Source of the DNA: Fratercula arctica
Lineage: Eukaryota; Chordata; Aves; Charadriiformes; Alcidae
Length of the DNA: 64,000 nucleotides
Assembly (NCBI GenBank): GCA_947846985.1
Contig: CANTUZ010000001.1
Span: 149,450,447 to 149,514,446 of the forward strand
Reading direction: 5' to 3'
In this document: positions 1-12,180 of the stretch, piece by piece
Position numbering within the stretch: position 1 is the first letter of the stretch
Layout of the letters: every line of letters starts with the position of its first letter
The notes under the pieces: generated by a model
Seen by the model: only the letters and a program-made list of their open reading frames with translations
Told to the model about the DNA's origin: nothing
Databases searched by the model: none
Made by a program: the position numbers and the translations under genes

Positions 1-2296
1 TAATCATTTTCCAGGGAGGAAGAAGTGATAATTCCTTCAAATCTGGACAGGAGGGAGTCGTTTACAGTGTGTAAGGATGGGTTTCAATAATCCCTACTCA
101 TGTTCCCTATAATAGATAAGCCCACCAACTAAAGAGCATCATTCTATGTAAGAGAAAGCAAACGTCTATTGTATTCACAACCACATACACGTGCTTGCTC
201 CCTCTCTTCCAAAGCGAGCAGACTGGCAGGAACACTCCGTTACAGGTTCAAAAGCTGCCCCCTGCACCTGCGGCTCTTACCAGCTCCACAAAATGGCCCG
301 AGCAACAATAGAAACGGTCCTCAAACCTGGACACCAGCTGGCTCATAATTCCTCGCAGCACTGCGGTAGCATCAGGAGTTCCTGCATTGCTCTCACGGGA
401 TTAGAATTCCCATCTCAAATCAGACAGGATACACACATGCCAGATTAAAGAGACGCAGACATTTGCATATCTCTTCAGGGTTTGACAGGTTTCTGGTGAT
501 TTATTCTGCAACACGCAAATCCACCGAGAGCATCCCTGGTGGGTACCTCCTCAACGCAAAGGTTAACAGGTCTGTGTGCACTGGATTAAATATTTACATT
601 AAGGAAGCAAATTGCTTTGGATACTTACATAGGAAGCACATACAAGAGGAAAGACCCAAACTATAAATATTTGTGACAATACATGATGCAGATCTCAGCA
701 GTTACATAGCTGCGAGTTTACTTAGCAATAAGCTAAGCAGAGGATGGCTGAGCACAAGTATTACTGGATTTTTGCTTAAATAAAGCCTGCAGGTTTTTTA
801 TCAGGCTGAAAAAAAATACCTTCTTGCAAAGGACTGTAAGATGATTCACTAATATTAGATTACCGCAGACTATAATGAATATTAAAAGGGCTCCACACAT
901 ATACAGAGAATCAGTCCAATGGGGCCAGTCTCCGAGTCGTCACAAGAACAGGCGGTGCATGTGGAGAAACAGAACTCCCCTTTGAAATCAAAAAGACTAT
1001 GTATGTACACCAGATTAAAGGGATCTGAGCACTCACGTACATCCTACAGCTGCAAATGTAAGGGTCATGAAAGAATTGCAAAACATTCAAACTTCTAGCA
1101 ACGCTTATTTACAAGCCAAAACAACAAAGCTTCAAAAACACATTCCTCCTGCCTCTGAAAAAGGCTGCTTCTTAAAGTCGGAGTCCACCCTGGGCTTTGA
1201 ATTCAGCAAGGTTTATTCTCGGTTTATGCCAATATGACAGCTTGAATGTGACTTATTTTAATACAGAAATATGAAACTTCAACCTGAGTCTGTATTTTGT
1301 GTCATGAAAGCATCAATTTATAAACAGCCTGGGGGAAAAGGTATTTTAAATCGGCTATAAAACTAGTGCAGTACCAGTTCTGGTGGTGCTTCCAGTTAAC
1401 CCTTTCCCAAATTAATCCTTCCCCAAAGAAACATTCTTTTGCCACATGTCCCAGAGATCTGAACTCTCTGATGTGTTTATCTAGGTATCTCCCTCACCTT
1501 TTCGGCTCCCTTTCTTATACCGGTGCCTTCCAACACAGCTGGCTCAGGCTGCAGGTTAGCACTGAGCCCCATTTCGTTCAGGTCAGTCACACTGTGAGGG
1601 AGGAGGATGCACCCATAACAATCCTGCAACAATACTATCCCGCATCACCTTCCCACCTCTCCATCGTTTCTTTCACATCTAAAAAGATAATGGATTTTGA
1701 TGCAGCCCGCAGGGGCAGATCTTGAGCAGCTGACTTAATGGCAGCAAAACCTGAGGCCCGTATAGGTACAGCTTCTTCTCTGGTTTAGATCAAAGCGCGG
1801 TCGCCCTACTCAAATGGTAACACACGGACCCACGTGACTCTGCAATAGTCATCCAGGTGGACTCTGACAGAGGTTTGCACCTTCTTAGGCAAACGTCAAC
1901 ATTGCTGCGTCCCCCTGAACTGTCAGGGCATGTCAAAGAAGTCATGCAATCAACATTGGCTAAACTTACGTTTTCTAAGCCTTTTTAGATTTTGCTTTGA
2001 AATGCGTTTAATCACAACCTTGTGTCAACCTGTAGAAGCAAAAGCACTTGTTTCAATACGCGTTCTGTCCTGACAGAAGGTCAGTTTTTCCCTTTCTCTA
2101 GCCTTTCTTTTACTTAATAGTTTGGAAATTGTGCTTTCTCAAAGGATCAAATCCTACGTGAGCATAGCTCAGTAAGAAAGCTACAGTTGGAGTGTATTAC
2201 AATCACAAAATGACACAAAGCTTTGTAGACACCACACAGAAAACTTCTGCAGTGGCTTCTAAGAATAATCTATACCTGCAATTAGCAGAAAAAGGC

Positions 2297-2316
2297 GGGG
2301 GGTGTGGGTGGGTGGG
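2297..2316 (+). other. Canonical G-quadruplex motif
   Basis: A run of six G is followed by three GGG runs separated by loops of 3, 1 and 1 bases. This fits the G3-N1-7 consensus. It sits in a GT-rich microsatellite-like patch in presumed intron sequence. Function is unknown. Confidence 0.7.
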
Positions 2317-2540
2317 TGTGTGGAAAATAACCTAAATTCCTCTGCAGCTTTAACCTCAGTGGCTACAACAGAAAGAAAGCCGCAGTGATTTATTCCTTAA
2401 GATCACGCTTCTGTCACCTTGACCCCACACAATTCCCAGGTTGTAACTTGCTCGTTGCTACTCATCTGCTGCGTGGCCTTTGGCACGCTCCAGGCGGGCA
2501 GCTCATGGGACAGGCGCTCCATGAAGCTGCAGGCGCCCAT

Positions 2541-2560
2541 CAGCAGCAGCAGCAGCAGCA
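2541..2560 (+). repeat. Short CAG trinucleotide run
   Basis: Six to seven consecutive CAG units occur here. An open frame through them reads poly-Gln, but it has no recognisable homology on either side and is judged non-coding. Confidence 0.75.
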
Positions 2561-5500
2561 ATGCTTCAGGCACCACCAGCTCCTCCTCTCACGTCTCCTC
2601 ATTCCCAGCCCTGCACACAAGGTTTTGGTTTACCAGCTCAGGTGTTTCCAGTGGGGAACTGCACCGGCTGAACTGAGCCACCTGAAGGACACCTGGGGGA
2701 GGGATGGAGGGATGAAGAAGAAAGAAGAGAGGGTAAAGTGAAAGAAATGCTTTTCATCCCACAGCTGGATTCATCTTTTTAATTTTTCCATCCAGTTCAC
2801 CACATCTGCACAAAAACTGTAGGACAGTGGGAAATAGTAGGTGAAGGAGAGCAGGAGGAATGAGGACAGCACGCACTGGCACTACTACCCAGGACAAGGG
2901 AATACATTCAAAGTCCAACAAACCCCACAATGACTCAAAACCTGAAAAAACGAGCTGTACATCTACAATAGGAACTTCTAAGCACCAGCCCGTCTAGCTC
3001 ACAAGGAGTACAGGAAAGCTGGGCAATTCAATAATCGTGCACTACAGCAAGAAGCATGAATGTGCGTCTATTTATTTTTTAATATATAATTGTAAGCAGA
3101 AGAAAAGGTTTTGACCACAGCTTGTTTCCCCAGCATTATTCAGAAAGCAAAATTTCCAAGTCAGATCACAAATTTGGAAGTTGCTGCGCCTTTGGACGTT
3201 TCAAGTCTAAGCTGTCCCTTTCTTTAAACTGCTGGCCTATGCGAGCTGTATACGTACAAAACTTGAAACCCACACATGCTCCTTAAGATGGAGAAAGGAG
3301 CTGCAGCAGGTCGAATTCTCCTGAAGAGCCCTTCTCCTTGAAGATGAATAATTAATTCCCTGACAACCAGAGCAGCTCTGCGCTTCTCAGAGGATGCCCT
3401 GAAGCAGAAGAGGTTGCAATGCACTGCAGGCTGCTTCGGCTCCTCCAGGGCCAGCTCGGGAGTTGCTGCAGGGTAACCTGCACCACGAAAAAGGGGGTTT
3501 CACACTGGGACATCATGCAGACCGGCTCAACAGGATTTCAGCCTTGTTTCATCTAGCCCTTCCTTTACAGCCTCAACTCTATCTAGAGCATCAAGGTTCT
3601 CTCTGATCTGTAAGGTAGACCTTGTCCCATCTTAAAAATGCTACCTGTTGTTTCCTCACCCATCTTCTCACAATTTCAAAGAGGTCACCAAACACAAAAA
3701 ACCCTTTTTAGTAGGCAACCATGACATTTGGAGTTTTGTACAAGGGAGGAAAACAGAGAGAAAACCAAAACCCCACAAAATTAGAAGAGATTGGTTTAAC
3801 ATTACACGTGCAAGCTCCGTAACAGCACTAGAAATCGAGAAACTGGACAGGAAGGGAGGCCTAGACGTAACGATCAAGCAGGAGAACATGGGTAAGCAGG
3901 TAGGACCTCAGACCACTGCACCAGCCATCACAGGGAGCATCAAATCCTTTCCATGCAGCAGGTCCCTTGTCAGGGACACAGGATCTGTTCAAACAGATTT
4001 GCAGGGACAGTCTCGCTGCTCTCTCCTGAAACCCAGTTTGTCATCACCAAGGTAGGAGTGAAATCAGTCCAGCATCCCTTTAGCTGCCATCTGCGCTCCC
4101 ACAGGGAGGGGGCTCAAACTTGTCAAATGCCTTGAATTAAAAATAATAACCTCTTGCATTGGGAATGGCGAGAGGTGGCAATTTCAGGGTAACAGCCTGA
4201 AGTCACTGGCCGTCAGCAGAGCACACCGCATATGATTAAGCGTGAAAAATAGGCCCCCAGAACCCAAGCGTAACCCTGCATTTGGGAAAGTCGCTTTTGA
4301 AGATCCAGAAACTAATACAGAGCCTCTGAGAAACTGGTAATTTTGTTTAGGAAAAAACCCCAGTCTTTTAGGATAGAAGATAAAAGGGGCGTTGGGTTAC
4401 AGCAAATCTAGTTCCTGTTACTGGCCCCTCCTCTTTTAAACAGCTATTTTTGATCACTTTTTTTCAGGGAAAGAATGAGATATGTCATCAGCATGAACAC
4501 GGCAGGTAAGATGTTGCTAGAAGATGAGGACGAAAAAGGAAAAGGAGAAACCCGATAGGAAAGGTGCTTTGCACCACACAGTCCTGTTTGCCCTGCAGCG
4601 CGGGAGAGAGCAATGAGGGACCAGATCCTCCCCAGCCTTCCCTGCCTGCAGTGGGGGCAGAGCTCCCGCAACAGCCAGGCTTCTCTCACCCAGGGCTGGG
4701 AAAAAAAAAAAACCACCAAAAAAAAAAAAAAAAATTAGAGATACCAGAGTTGGAGAAGCATTTCAGTGACTATTCAAGGATGTGTGCACTGGAGGCTCCT
4801 TTGAAAGCCCATCCATTTATGTTAGTGCCTAGCTGGAAACTAAACAAAAATTTTGGAAACAAAATATTTGGAAATGAAAAGTTAGGGTTTTTTTGTTTTT
4901 TTTTTTGTTTGGTTAGTTTTTTTAAACCTTTTACCCCTGCTTAACAGTATCCCCCAAACCACTTCACCTCCCTTTAAGAATGCGGTGTTTCAGAAAGCAC
5001 TGCTGGTAGCCCGTACTGTTCTGCCCAATTAATAGCCTCACACCCACCAAACGCTCCGCGCCGTCAGACACAGCCCGAGGAGACCTCGGCGGGCAGGGCA
5101 TTCAGGCTTTACACGTGTTTTGGTAACACAGGGCTGTATCTTGTCACACCCTCATGCCCAAAGCAGCCGGAGTCTCACCAAGATCCCCACCGGAGCTACC
5201 TCACATATGAGTAAGCACAAGGCAAGGCTGGGGACTTTGGTCCCTTCTTCACCAAGGCCTGACAGATTTTTCTAGCGATGAGAACACTCAGAAAGCTGCT
5301 CTGTTCCTGTGTCTCTGTTCACTCATCTCAGACAGATTTATTGATAATGATTTTTCCCTAAGAAGGAGGATTTCTTACGTTGCTTAGCTTATAATTAATT
5401 GGGGCATCTTAGACCAGAAGGTCTGCTTGCTTCCCCTAAATGAGCTTCCTAAATGATGACAACATGCTTAACATGTGGCAGGGACACAGTTCAAAAGTTC

Positions 5501-5801
5501 ATTTGGGCTCCGCTTTGCTCTAGAAAACAGTTCTGATGTGCAAATTTAGGCAGAGGCAGATTTACCTAGAGGTTTAGGAGGCATAAAAGGCATTAAGAGC
5601 ATGGCTGTGCCCGCTGTGGATAACACAGGAGCATACCAGTTTTATGTGGTTATACAATGAACTGTTACAGCTACAGTCTGAGAGGAGATGACTAATGCAG
5701 AGCAGATACACAAACAGATGGACCCCTAACAGAGGCAGAGAGGAAGCTGAAGAATTTTAGGCGTAGCATCATCCAAAACACGTACCTGTGAAAGCAGAGG
5801 G

Positions 5802-5895
5802 ATCAGAATAACCAGGTTGGAAAGGACCTCTGGAGGACCAAGGCCCCATTCAAGGCAGGCCTGACTTCAAAGCCTAATCATGCTGCTCAGGATTG
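5802..5895 (-). mobile_element. CR1 LINE 3'-end fragment
   Basis: The plus strand reads the complement of the CR1 3' end. A degraded match to the phrase CCAGGTTGGAAAGGACCTC is followed by the Gly/Leu-rich tail region, with phrases such as CTTCAAAGC and GCTGCTCAGG. About 90 bp survive, and the copy is diverged and 5'-truncated. CR1 is the dominant LINE of birds, so this supports an avian source. Confidence 0.75.
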
Positions 5896-8800
5896 AGACA
5901 AAAATAATTTTTGAGACTAAAAACTGCAAAGACAATTCAATAGCTGTAGGGAGGGGAGAGCAAAGTATGATGTCAACATTTCAGCATCTTTGGAGTAGAA
6001 AAGCATAAGTTGGGATCTCTGATTTAATGCTTTCAGCGCAAACCAGGAGGCACTCTTGAACCTGCAGTGTAAATACCAGGCAAGAAAACAGAGACTGTGA
6101 GGCATTAGAGCTATGAATCATCCCTTGCCAAGCCTCAGGTCTTCTCTCAGAAATATTTCCACCTCCCAGCCTTCATATTGTTTAGTACTAACTCATCTAT
6201 TACAGTACAAGGTAAGACTAGCAGCAGCATCACTAACATCATCTTCTGGCTGGAGACCGCACACTGAACTTACTCATTCCCCCCTGCCTTGCCTTTCCAG
6301 GAGAAGAGAGCCCAGCACGCTCCAAGGCACCACCTGTGGCTCCTAAATATTACAGCTCCACGGACACTGCACCTTCTCCTGGCTTTCATATTTATGGGCA
6401 CATACAGCAAACCATGCCGATTTCCCACTGTGAAGCTACTTTTTTTTAGCAGTTGGCTAGGGACTTTACACAACAAGGAGGCCCCAGAAAAATTCTCCGT
6501 ACAGTTTCAGTGCCTCTCCTTGCACAGCTGCATCCCGGGCAGGACTTACGCTAATCCCTCCTGAACAGCCCCGTTGCTCTTGCCTTGCTACAGGGCAGCC
6601 TGCTGCAGCCCTCCTGACATTGGTTTAATGCTGATTAGTCCTGACACAATTCTGGTGCAGGCTTCCTGCCAGCCGAGGGAATGAACAAAATTGGTTTGCG
6701 CACAGGCCAGACGATAGCTGCAGTCACTCCAGCTCAAATCTGTTGAATAAGGACCCTTTTCTTGTTTACCAAGATGAGGCTAAATTAGCCCAGCGTGAGA
6801 CAGAAGGACAGAGCAAATCCTAAAAGCCAGAGATGCCAACCTGGCTCAGAAGGTGCAAAATGCACCTTGGTCAGGCCCCATCCTTGGGCTCAAATAAGCC
6901 ACGGCCGAAACATAAGCTTTGTGTAAAGTGACACCCCTCCAACCCAGCCCAGGAGGTAAGAGCTAGAGTTTTAAAGAGAAAGGATTTGGGGAGGGAAGAA
7001 AATTACAAGCAGAATTCCCTCAGGGTTTTTTTCAGAGCCAGAGAGACGCTCAGTGCATACTTTACTTGGAGCATATTTTTCCCCATCTCTTTTTCCTCCA
7101 GCTCCAGGGAGAGAGAAGCCTCCAGCCTCCATAAGCTCCCCCTGCCCTTACGATAGCAGCAGGTCCTGCTCTCACTACTAATTTTTCCTTCTGGTCTGAT
7201 TTTCTCCTGTGCTGAAAGACCAGAATCAACCTGCATTTATCCAGCTAACTTAAGATGCTTGTAGTATGGCATCGGGCAGCACTATAAAGCTTATCAAGCA
7301 CACAGGCACCTCCAGACTGCTGCCAAAGGATAACTCAACATGCTTTCTAAAGTCATTCTGGTATGTATTTAAGAACAGATAGTCATGAGATGCAAAACTA
7401 TTAAGGCTGACAATAGTTTAGTCCACAGAATATAATTAAAATTAAGACGCGTCAAGATTGAGAGAAGCAGTATAAGTAAAGACTCATTTAGATGATTGCT
7501 GCTCTTGGTTTAGAGATGGGGAAATAGGGAAAGAAGGAAGAGTTGAGAAAGATTCAATCTGAAGATTAAAAAAAAAACAAGTTATTTTTTGACAAGGTGC
7601 TTATATCTTCCTCTGGTTTGGCAAAAACTGCGTTATGCCTAGCTGCCTAAGCTGCCTGAATAGCAGGAGGTTACAGGTAGGCCTTTTGTTTGCTGGTGCA
7701 GTCTGAATGGAGATTTCTGACATCACTTAAGCATACACTTCCTTATTCCCCTCCTTGGGGAGCACCTTGGGATACTATGGCCTGTTCTCCCCATGTAGAA
7801 GAGACTCACCAATCTCAGAGATTGCTCTAAAGAGCATCTACAAAGCTCCAGAAGTTTCTAAAATAAGATGTCCTTATTAGCATGCTGTCAGTAAGTACCT
7901 GCATACCAGTATTAGGTACGATGCTTGTTTTTAAAATGCAGAGGGTATCTTGTTTGGAAGGTTTGCTCTTCAGGAGGGATCTATTGATTTGATCTGAGGC
8001 ATCACCTCTGTTTGCAGAATGATGCACAGACCTCTTGACATGAATTGCAGAATCCATCATCTTCCCAGAGGCAGCACATGCACAGAGGCAACACCTGCAC
8101 GTGAACTGCTTTCACAAACTTGTCATCAGCAAGGCTGGTGTTAATCAGGCTCTTACAAAATGGATTTAATGGAAAAGTAACACTCCTGAGCTCTCTGGTC
8201 TTTGAAAAACTTTAAACTTGTATCCAAAAGTGGATACAGCACCACAGGATTTTCCTTTTATATATATGAAAAGTCTGGCTTTTGGCACTTGCAGTGTTGG
8301 CTGCTCACTGATTGGGGGTTTATGGATTCGTTAAGTAACTTCTCCTTTGGCCTGAAAATTCCTTGGGTGCCTCCAGCTCTGCAGGATGCTCCTTCCCATC
8401 AGCCGCCAGCGACACCGCTCCTGCCCAGGTCAGCTACGGTTCAGGCATCGCTTTGCCTGGTGTCCAGTCCCTGCATGGCCTGATCCAGCAAGCAAGCGTC
8501 AAGTGTTTTACAAGCATAGTATCCTCACAAAATGCAGCTATAGCTTCTTTCTAAGGGAATAGCAAGGGTCTGCTTTAACATGGCGTGAGAGGTAGAACAC
8601 TTGCCTTCAGGCATGAAAAATTTGTTCAATTTGGGGCTTTTTTGCTTGCTGGAGTGGGGAGAATCTGGGTCTAAATTTCCCTCTCCCACCTCCCAGAAAA
8701 GGCACTATCAACCGAAACCGGCTTACTCCGCATAAAGGAAGTGCACCATTAGTATGCTGGAAGAAGACATGCAAGAAAGATCTCAAATGTAACCCAGTGG

Positions 8801-11800
8801 CCTGGATTTTCAGTCAATGCACAAACACTCCTGGGGTCTGGCGTGCTCCCTGACCAGCTTCATGTGCATGGGGATCCTCCTAACCAGCTTCTAAATAACA
8901 ACATGAGAGCAGCGACTGGTACCCAGACATCTGTGGAGAAGGCTCGGGGTAGTATCTCCCAAGTGATATGTCTCTTGGACAATCAAGGAGATCCCAGCAA
9001 CTAACAGCAACTAAAGAAAGATACTCCTTATTTTAGGCTTACTTCCTATGTCACCTACAACATTCCAACACAGCAATATGCCACCTTAATTATAAAGTCC
9101 ATTAAAAAAAAAAAAAAAAAAATCTTTTTTCCTGTTAACAGGATTTGAGTCCCATATGTTCTTGAACATCAGAAAGAACAAAGGAAGAAAAAATGCATCT
9201 CTTCAGTTTGTTCTGTTCAAGACCACCAGAAGCAGGGCTGGGGTAGGGGAAAGGAAATTGTGTCTTTGAAAGAGTAAGAGGAAATGCATCAAGTAACCTT
9301 TCTTAGTTTATCAGAGGCTACAGAACTTCTGTTTCACATAAATTAACCAAACATAACCAGTTAAACATGAAGCTTAGTCAATCTATTTTCTTGCATCCTA
9401 CTAACTTTAAAAAATGTGTCCCTCCCCTCCACTGAAGCATAGCACCCAAGCTCTAGGACAACTGTAGCACCTTGACTAAAAAAAGGTAGTGTCTTTCTTC
9501 ACTTTATTAGGAACAAATAAAGCACATGCCCGAAGGATTTTTGCAGCTGTCTTTGGCAATAAACAGTATCTTCCAATTATCTGGGTACCTGCACAGGAAG
9601 AAGGCATGTCACCCTCCGCAGGGCAGAGTAGGGCTCTCAATATCACAACAAGGTTCCCAGAGCTACTAGCTGCTACTTCATCATCCCTGCAAGCAATTCC
9701 CATCAAAACCCTGCCAAAAGAAGGAATTTCACTAAACTTGTTGCTGGCTTGTCTTAGACTTAAATCCTGTCCAGTAGGAAAACAGAAGGAATTGATATTT
9801 CTCAGTAGTAGTATGTCCAGACGTAGACCAAAGGAACTTAGCATTTAAAGCCGTTTGGAGAACTCTGTGCAGAAGGACCTGGTCATGCAGAAACCAGCCT
9901 CAGGTCACAATCCAAACACCTTTCCCTCTTCGGCCGTTCAATAGACAGCTTTTACACACAGGGAAAAGAAAAAACCAGTCTTACTGATGATGCAGAGAAG
10001 AAAAAAAGAAACTTTGTTAAAAGACAAAAACGGACACAGAAGGGGAGGGGGAAGTATGAAGTGAACTTCTGTATGTCTATATATCGTCAAGACAGAAGTG
10101 TTACTAATTTTATATTCAGAATTTATTCATGCAGTTAACAGCTTTTCTGAAGTTCCCCATTTTATTTCCAAGACTTACTGTGTTTACATAAAGATAACTG
10201 TATCAAAGACTGAAAGATTTTAAGCATCTCAAGATGAACACCAATAAGCCACTAGCTTCTGGAACAACAATTTCACTTCCCTGAAAGAAGCAGGCTGAGG
10301 AGAAAGGCCAGTCTCTTAGCAGTCAGCAACCCTCACTAAGTGGTTCAGTAAATTTACCATGTCAGAGTTATTTACTGCACCAGTGCTGGAAATGTACCTC
10401 AGCTAGAACATTATTACAGATGAAGCTTAGCAGAAATCTCAGGTCCAGGGCAGGACAAGCAGCGTGTTCATCATTCCATCATCCCTCAGAGAACAGGCGG
10501 TCAAATGAGTTTCTGTTAATCACTTCGCTACACTATTCCCTATGACTAAGTTGCACAAGTCACCTTCAAACAAAAGTCACTCAGGGTGACTTAACTACCG
10601 TCATTGCTGGTCTCAGGTGAAACTTCGCAGCATGCAAGGTGCTTGACCATGGCTGCACCACCCCATATACATTTATAGGGTTCATATAGAAAACCTAGTG
10701 ATTTGCCATCGGTCCTCTGGCATGTAAGGCTTAGCCAGGCAGCAGACCAGCACACAGCTGGCTGGCTCTTGGGGAGATCAGGGGTGTCAGAGGGGCTGGA
10801 GGATCTCCAAAGCAGGGAGGGACAAACAGCTGTTTGGCTGGCAGAAGGTAGTCCAAGATATGATAACTCTAGTTTTCATTTCATCTCTGTTCGTTGTTTT
10901 TCCTCAACTTTGCAACTCTGTTGTCTGTATTTCAATCTTGTGATTTATTTAAAAAAAAAAAAAAAAAAAATTGTTTACCCTGAGCCTGCTTCACAATAGA
11001 GATTTTGAGCCAAGTGATGGACACAAGACATTCCTTTTCTTCGGGTGGCTATTCCAGACACGAGGGCACCGGAGCACCGTCACTGTGCCAAACCCTGTCC
11101 TCTAGATGTCCTGGAGAGAGCAGCGTGGCGCTGAGGAGGTGACCGCATGGCAGGACACAGCCAGGCTGGCTCCCTGGCAGCAGCAGGACAGGGGGTGAGA
11201 GCACCCCAGTCCCCAGGGAGCCCCGACCCAGGTGCCAGGTAACAGCCATGGGTCAGAGCTGAGCCACTGACTCAACAGGTAGAGTCCACCACCAAAAGCA
11301 AGTAATTCATCACACAGCGCGATTGAGAAATTATGCATATTCTTTTTTCAGTTTGCTGCTTTCCCTCCCTGTGCCCCAACAATTTATTGCTGTTTCTAAC
11401 CCCACTAGCTCCAGGGATTCTTGACACTTTACCACTGAGATACAAGCAAGGATTGCTCTGGTAGGCACCATGCTACGTAACAGTTTGAGATTATTCAGAG
11501 CAGGAAGCAGACCCATAATTCACAATTTGTAGTCCTGCCACGTTCCCTTCAGTCCCTCCTAAAAGATCTCTGTTATGACTCCATATTTCTTTACTCTGAT
11601 TTTTTTTCTTTGGTTTGACAACTCTTAAAAATTGCACGTGACTTGAGTCACAAACAGTATTATAAAAGAGCAAGAAAGCCTGCATTATGTGATTATGGTA
11701 TGATTTTCTTTGCTCCTCTTTTACGATGATCTTCGATCCATCCTTTGTAATAATCTAAACAGCAAGGCAAACTCACGTATCCAGAGAGCAGCTACAATAA

Positions 11801-11924
11801 ACATTCTTCTGGTTTAATGTGTCCTCAAGCATTATTTATATAGATGCCTAATTATCCCGGGCTTTTTTGCAGTACAAAAGCTGACTTCAGCCTGCTGTCA
11901 TGCCACAAGGCTTGGGGATGTTTT
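5896..11924. other. Presumed DENND5B intron 1; no gene recognised
   Basis: No exon or repeat family was recognised. The segment contains poly(A) runs at 9104-9122 (19 A) and 10951-10970 (20 A). Open frames on both strands are short and show no protein family known to me. The frame over 9489-9848 is open on both strands for about 120 codons but has no recognisable motif. Confidence 0.55.
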
Positions 11925-12180
11925 CGCAAGGGCAATGCTTTTAAACGGGAACCAGAACAAGCCCCAAGAGGTCGGTTCCCAAGCAGCCAACGTGCCTTCC
12001 CGCAGCTACCGTTCACCCTGCTCTCCAGTGGAAACCGACTGCGTTCACCAGCGTTAGTGAGATAACGACGAGATGAGATGCGATGTCTCAATCTGCCGCC
12101 CGAGGGAAGCTCGGCAGAGGAAGGGGCTCTCTGGGAGAGGCAGCTCAAGGCAGACCCGGAGCGGGGAGGTGTCGCAGGAG
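11925..12180. promoter_or_regulatory. Intronic CpG-rich patch (candidate promoter or enhancer)
   Basis: By eye I count about 18 CpG in roughly 250 bases, against a surrounding intron in which CpG is rare. That is near the number expected from base composition, so CpG depletion is absent. A long minus-strand open frame (11852-12742, about 297 codons) crosses the patch. It begins with a TTG, not an ATG, and shows no domain I recognise, so it is treated as a by-product of GC content. The regulatory role is inference. Confidence 0.4.

Larger units (their letters stand above)
1..5801. other. Presumed DENND5B intron 1, left part; no gene recognised
   Basis: This is AT-rich non-coding sequence. No exon, RNA gene or dated repeat was recognised. 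It holds a short CAG run (about 2541-2560), a G-quadruplex motif (2297-2316), two adjacent poly(A) runs near 4690-4735 and a T-rich tract near 4888-4925. Open frames here are short, and several lack an ATG. Assignment to the intron is inferred from the donor of DENND5B exon 1 and the absence of any other gene. Confidence 0.6.

Noticed and set aside
2385..2741. Frame with a poly-Gln run from CAG repeats
   Set aside because: It starts at GTG and has no homology on either side of the run. A short CAG microsatellite explains it.
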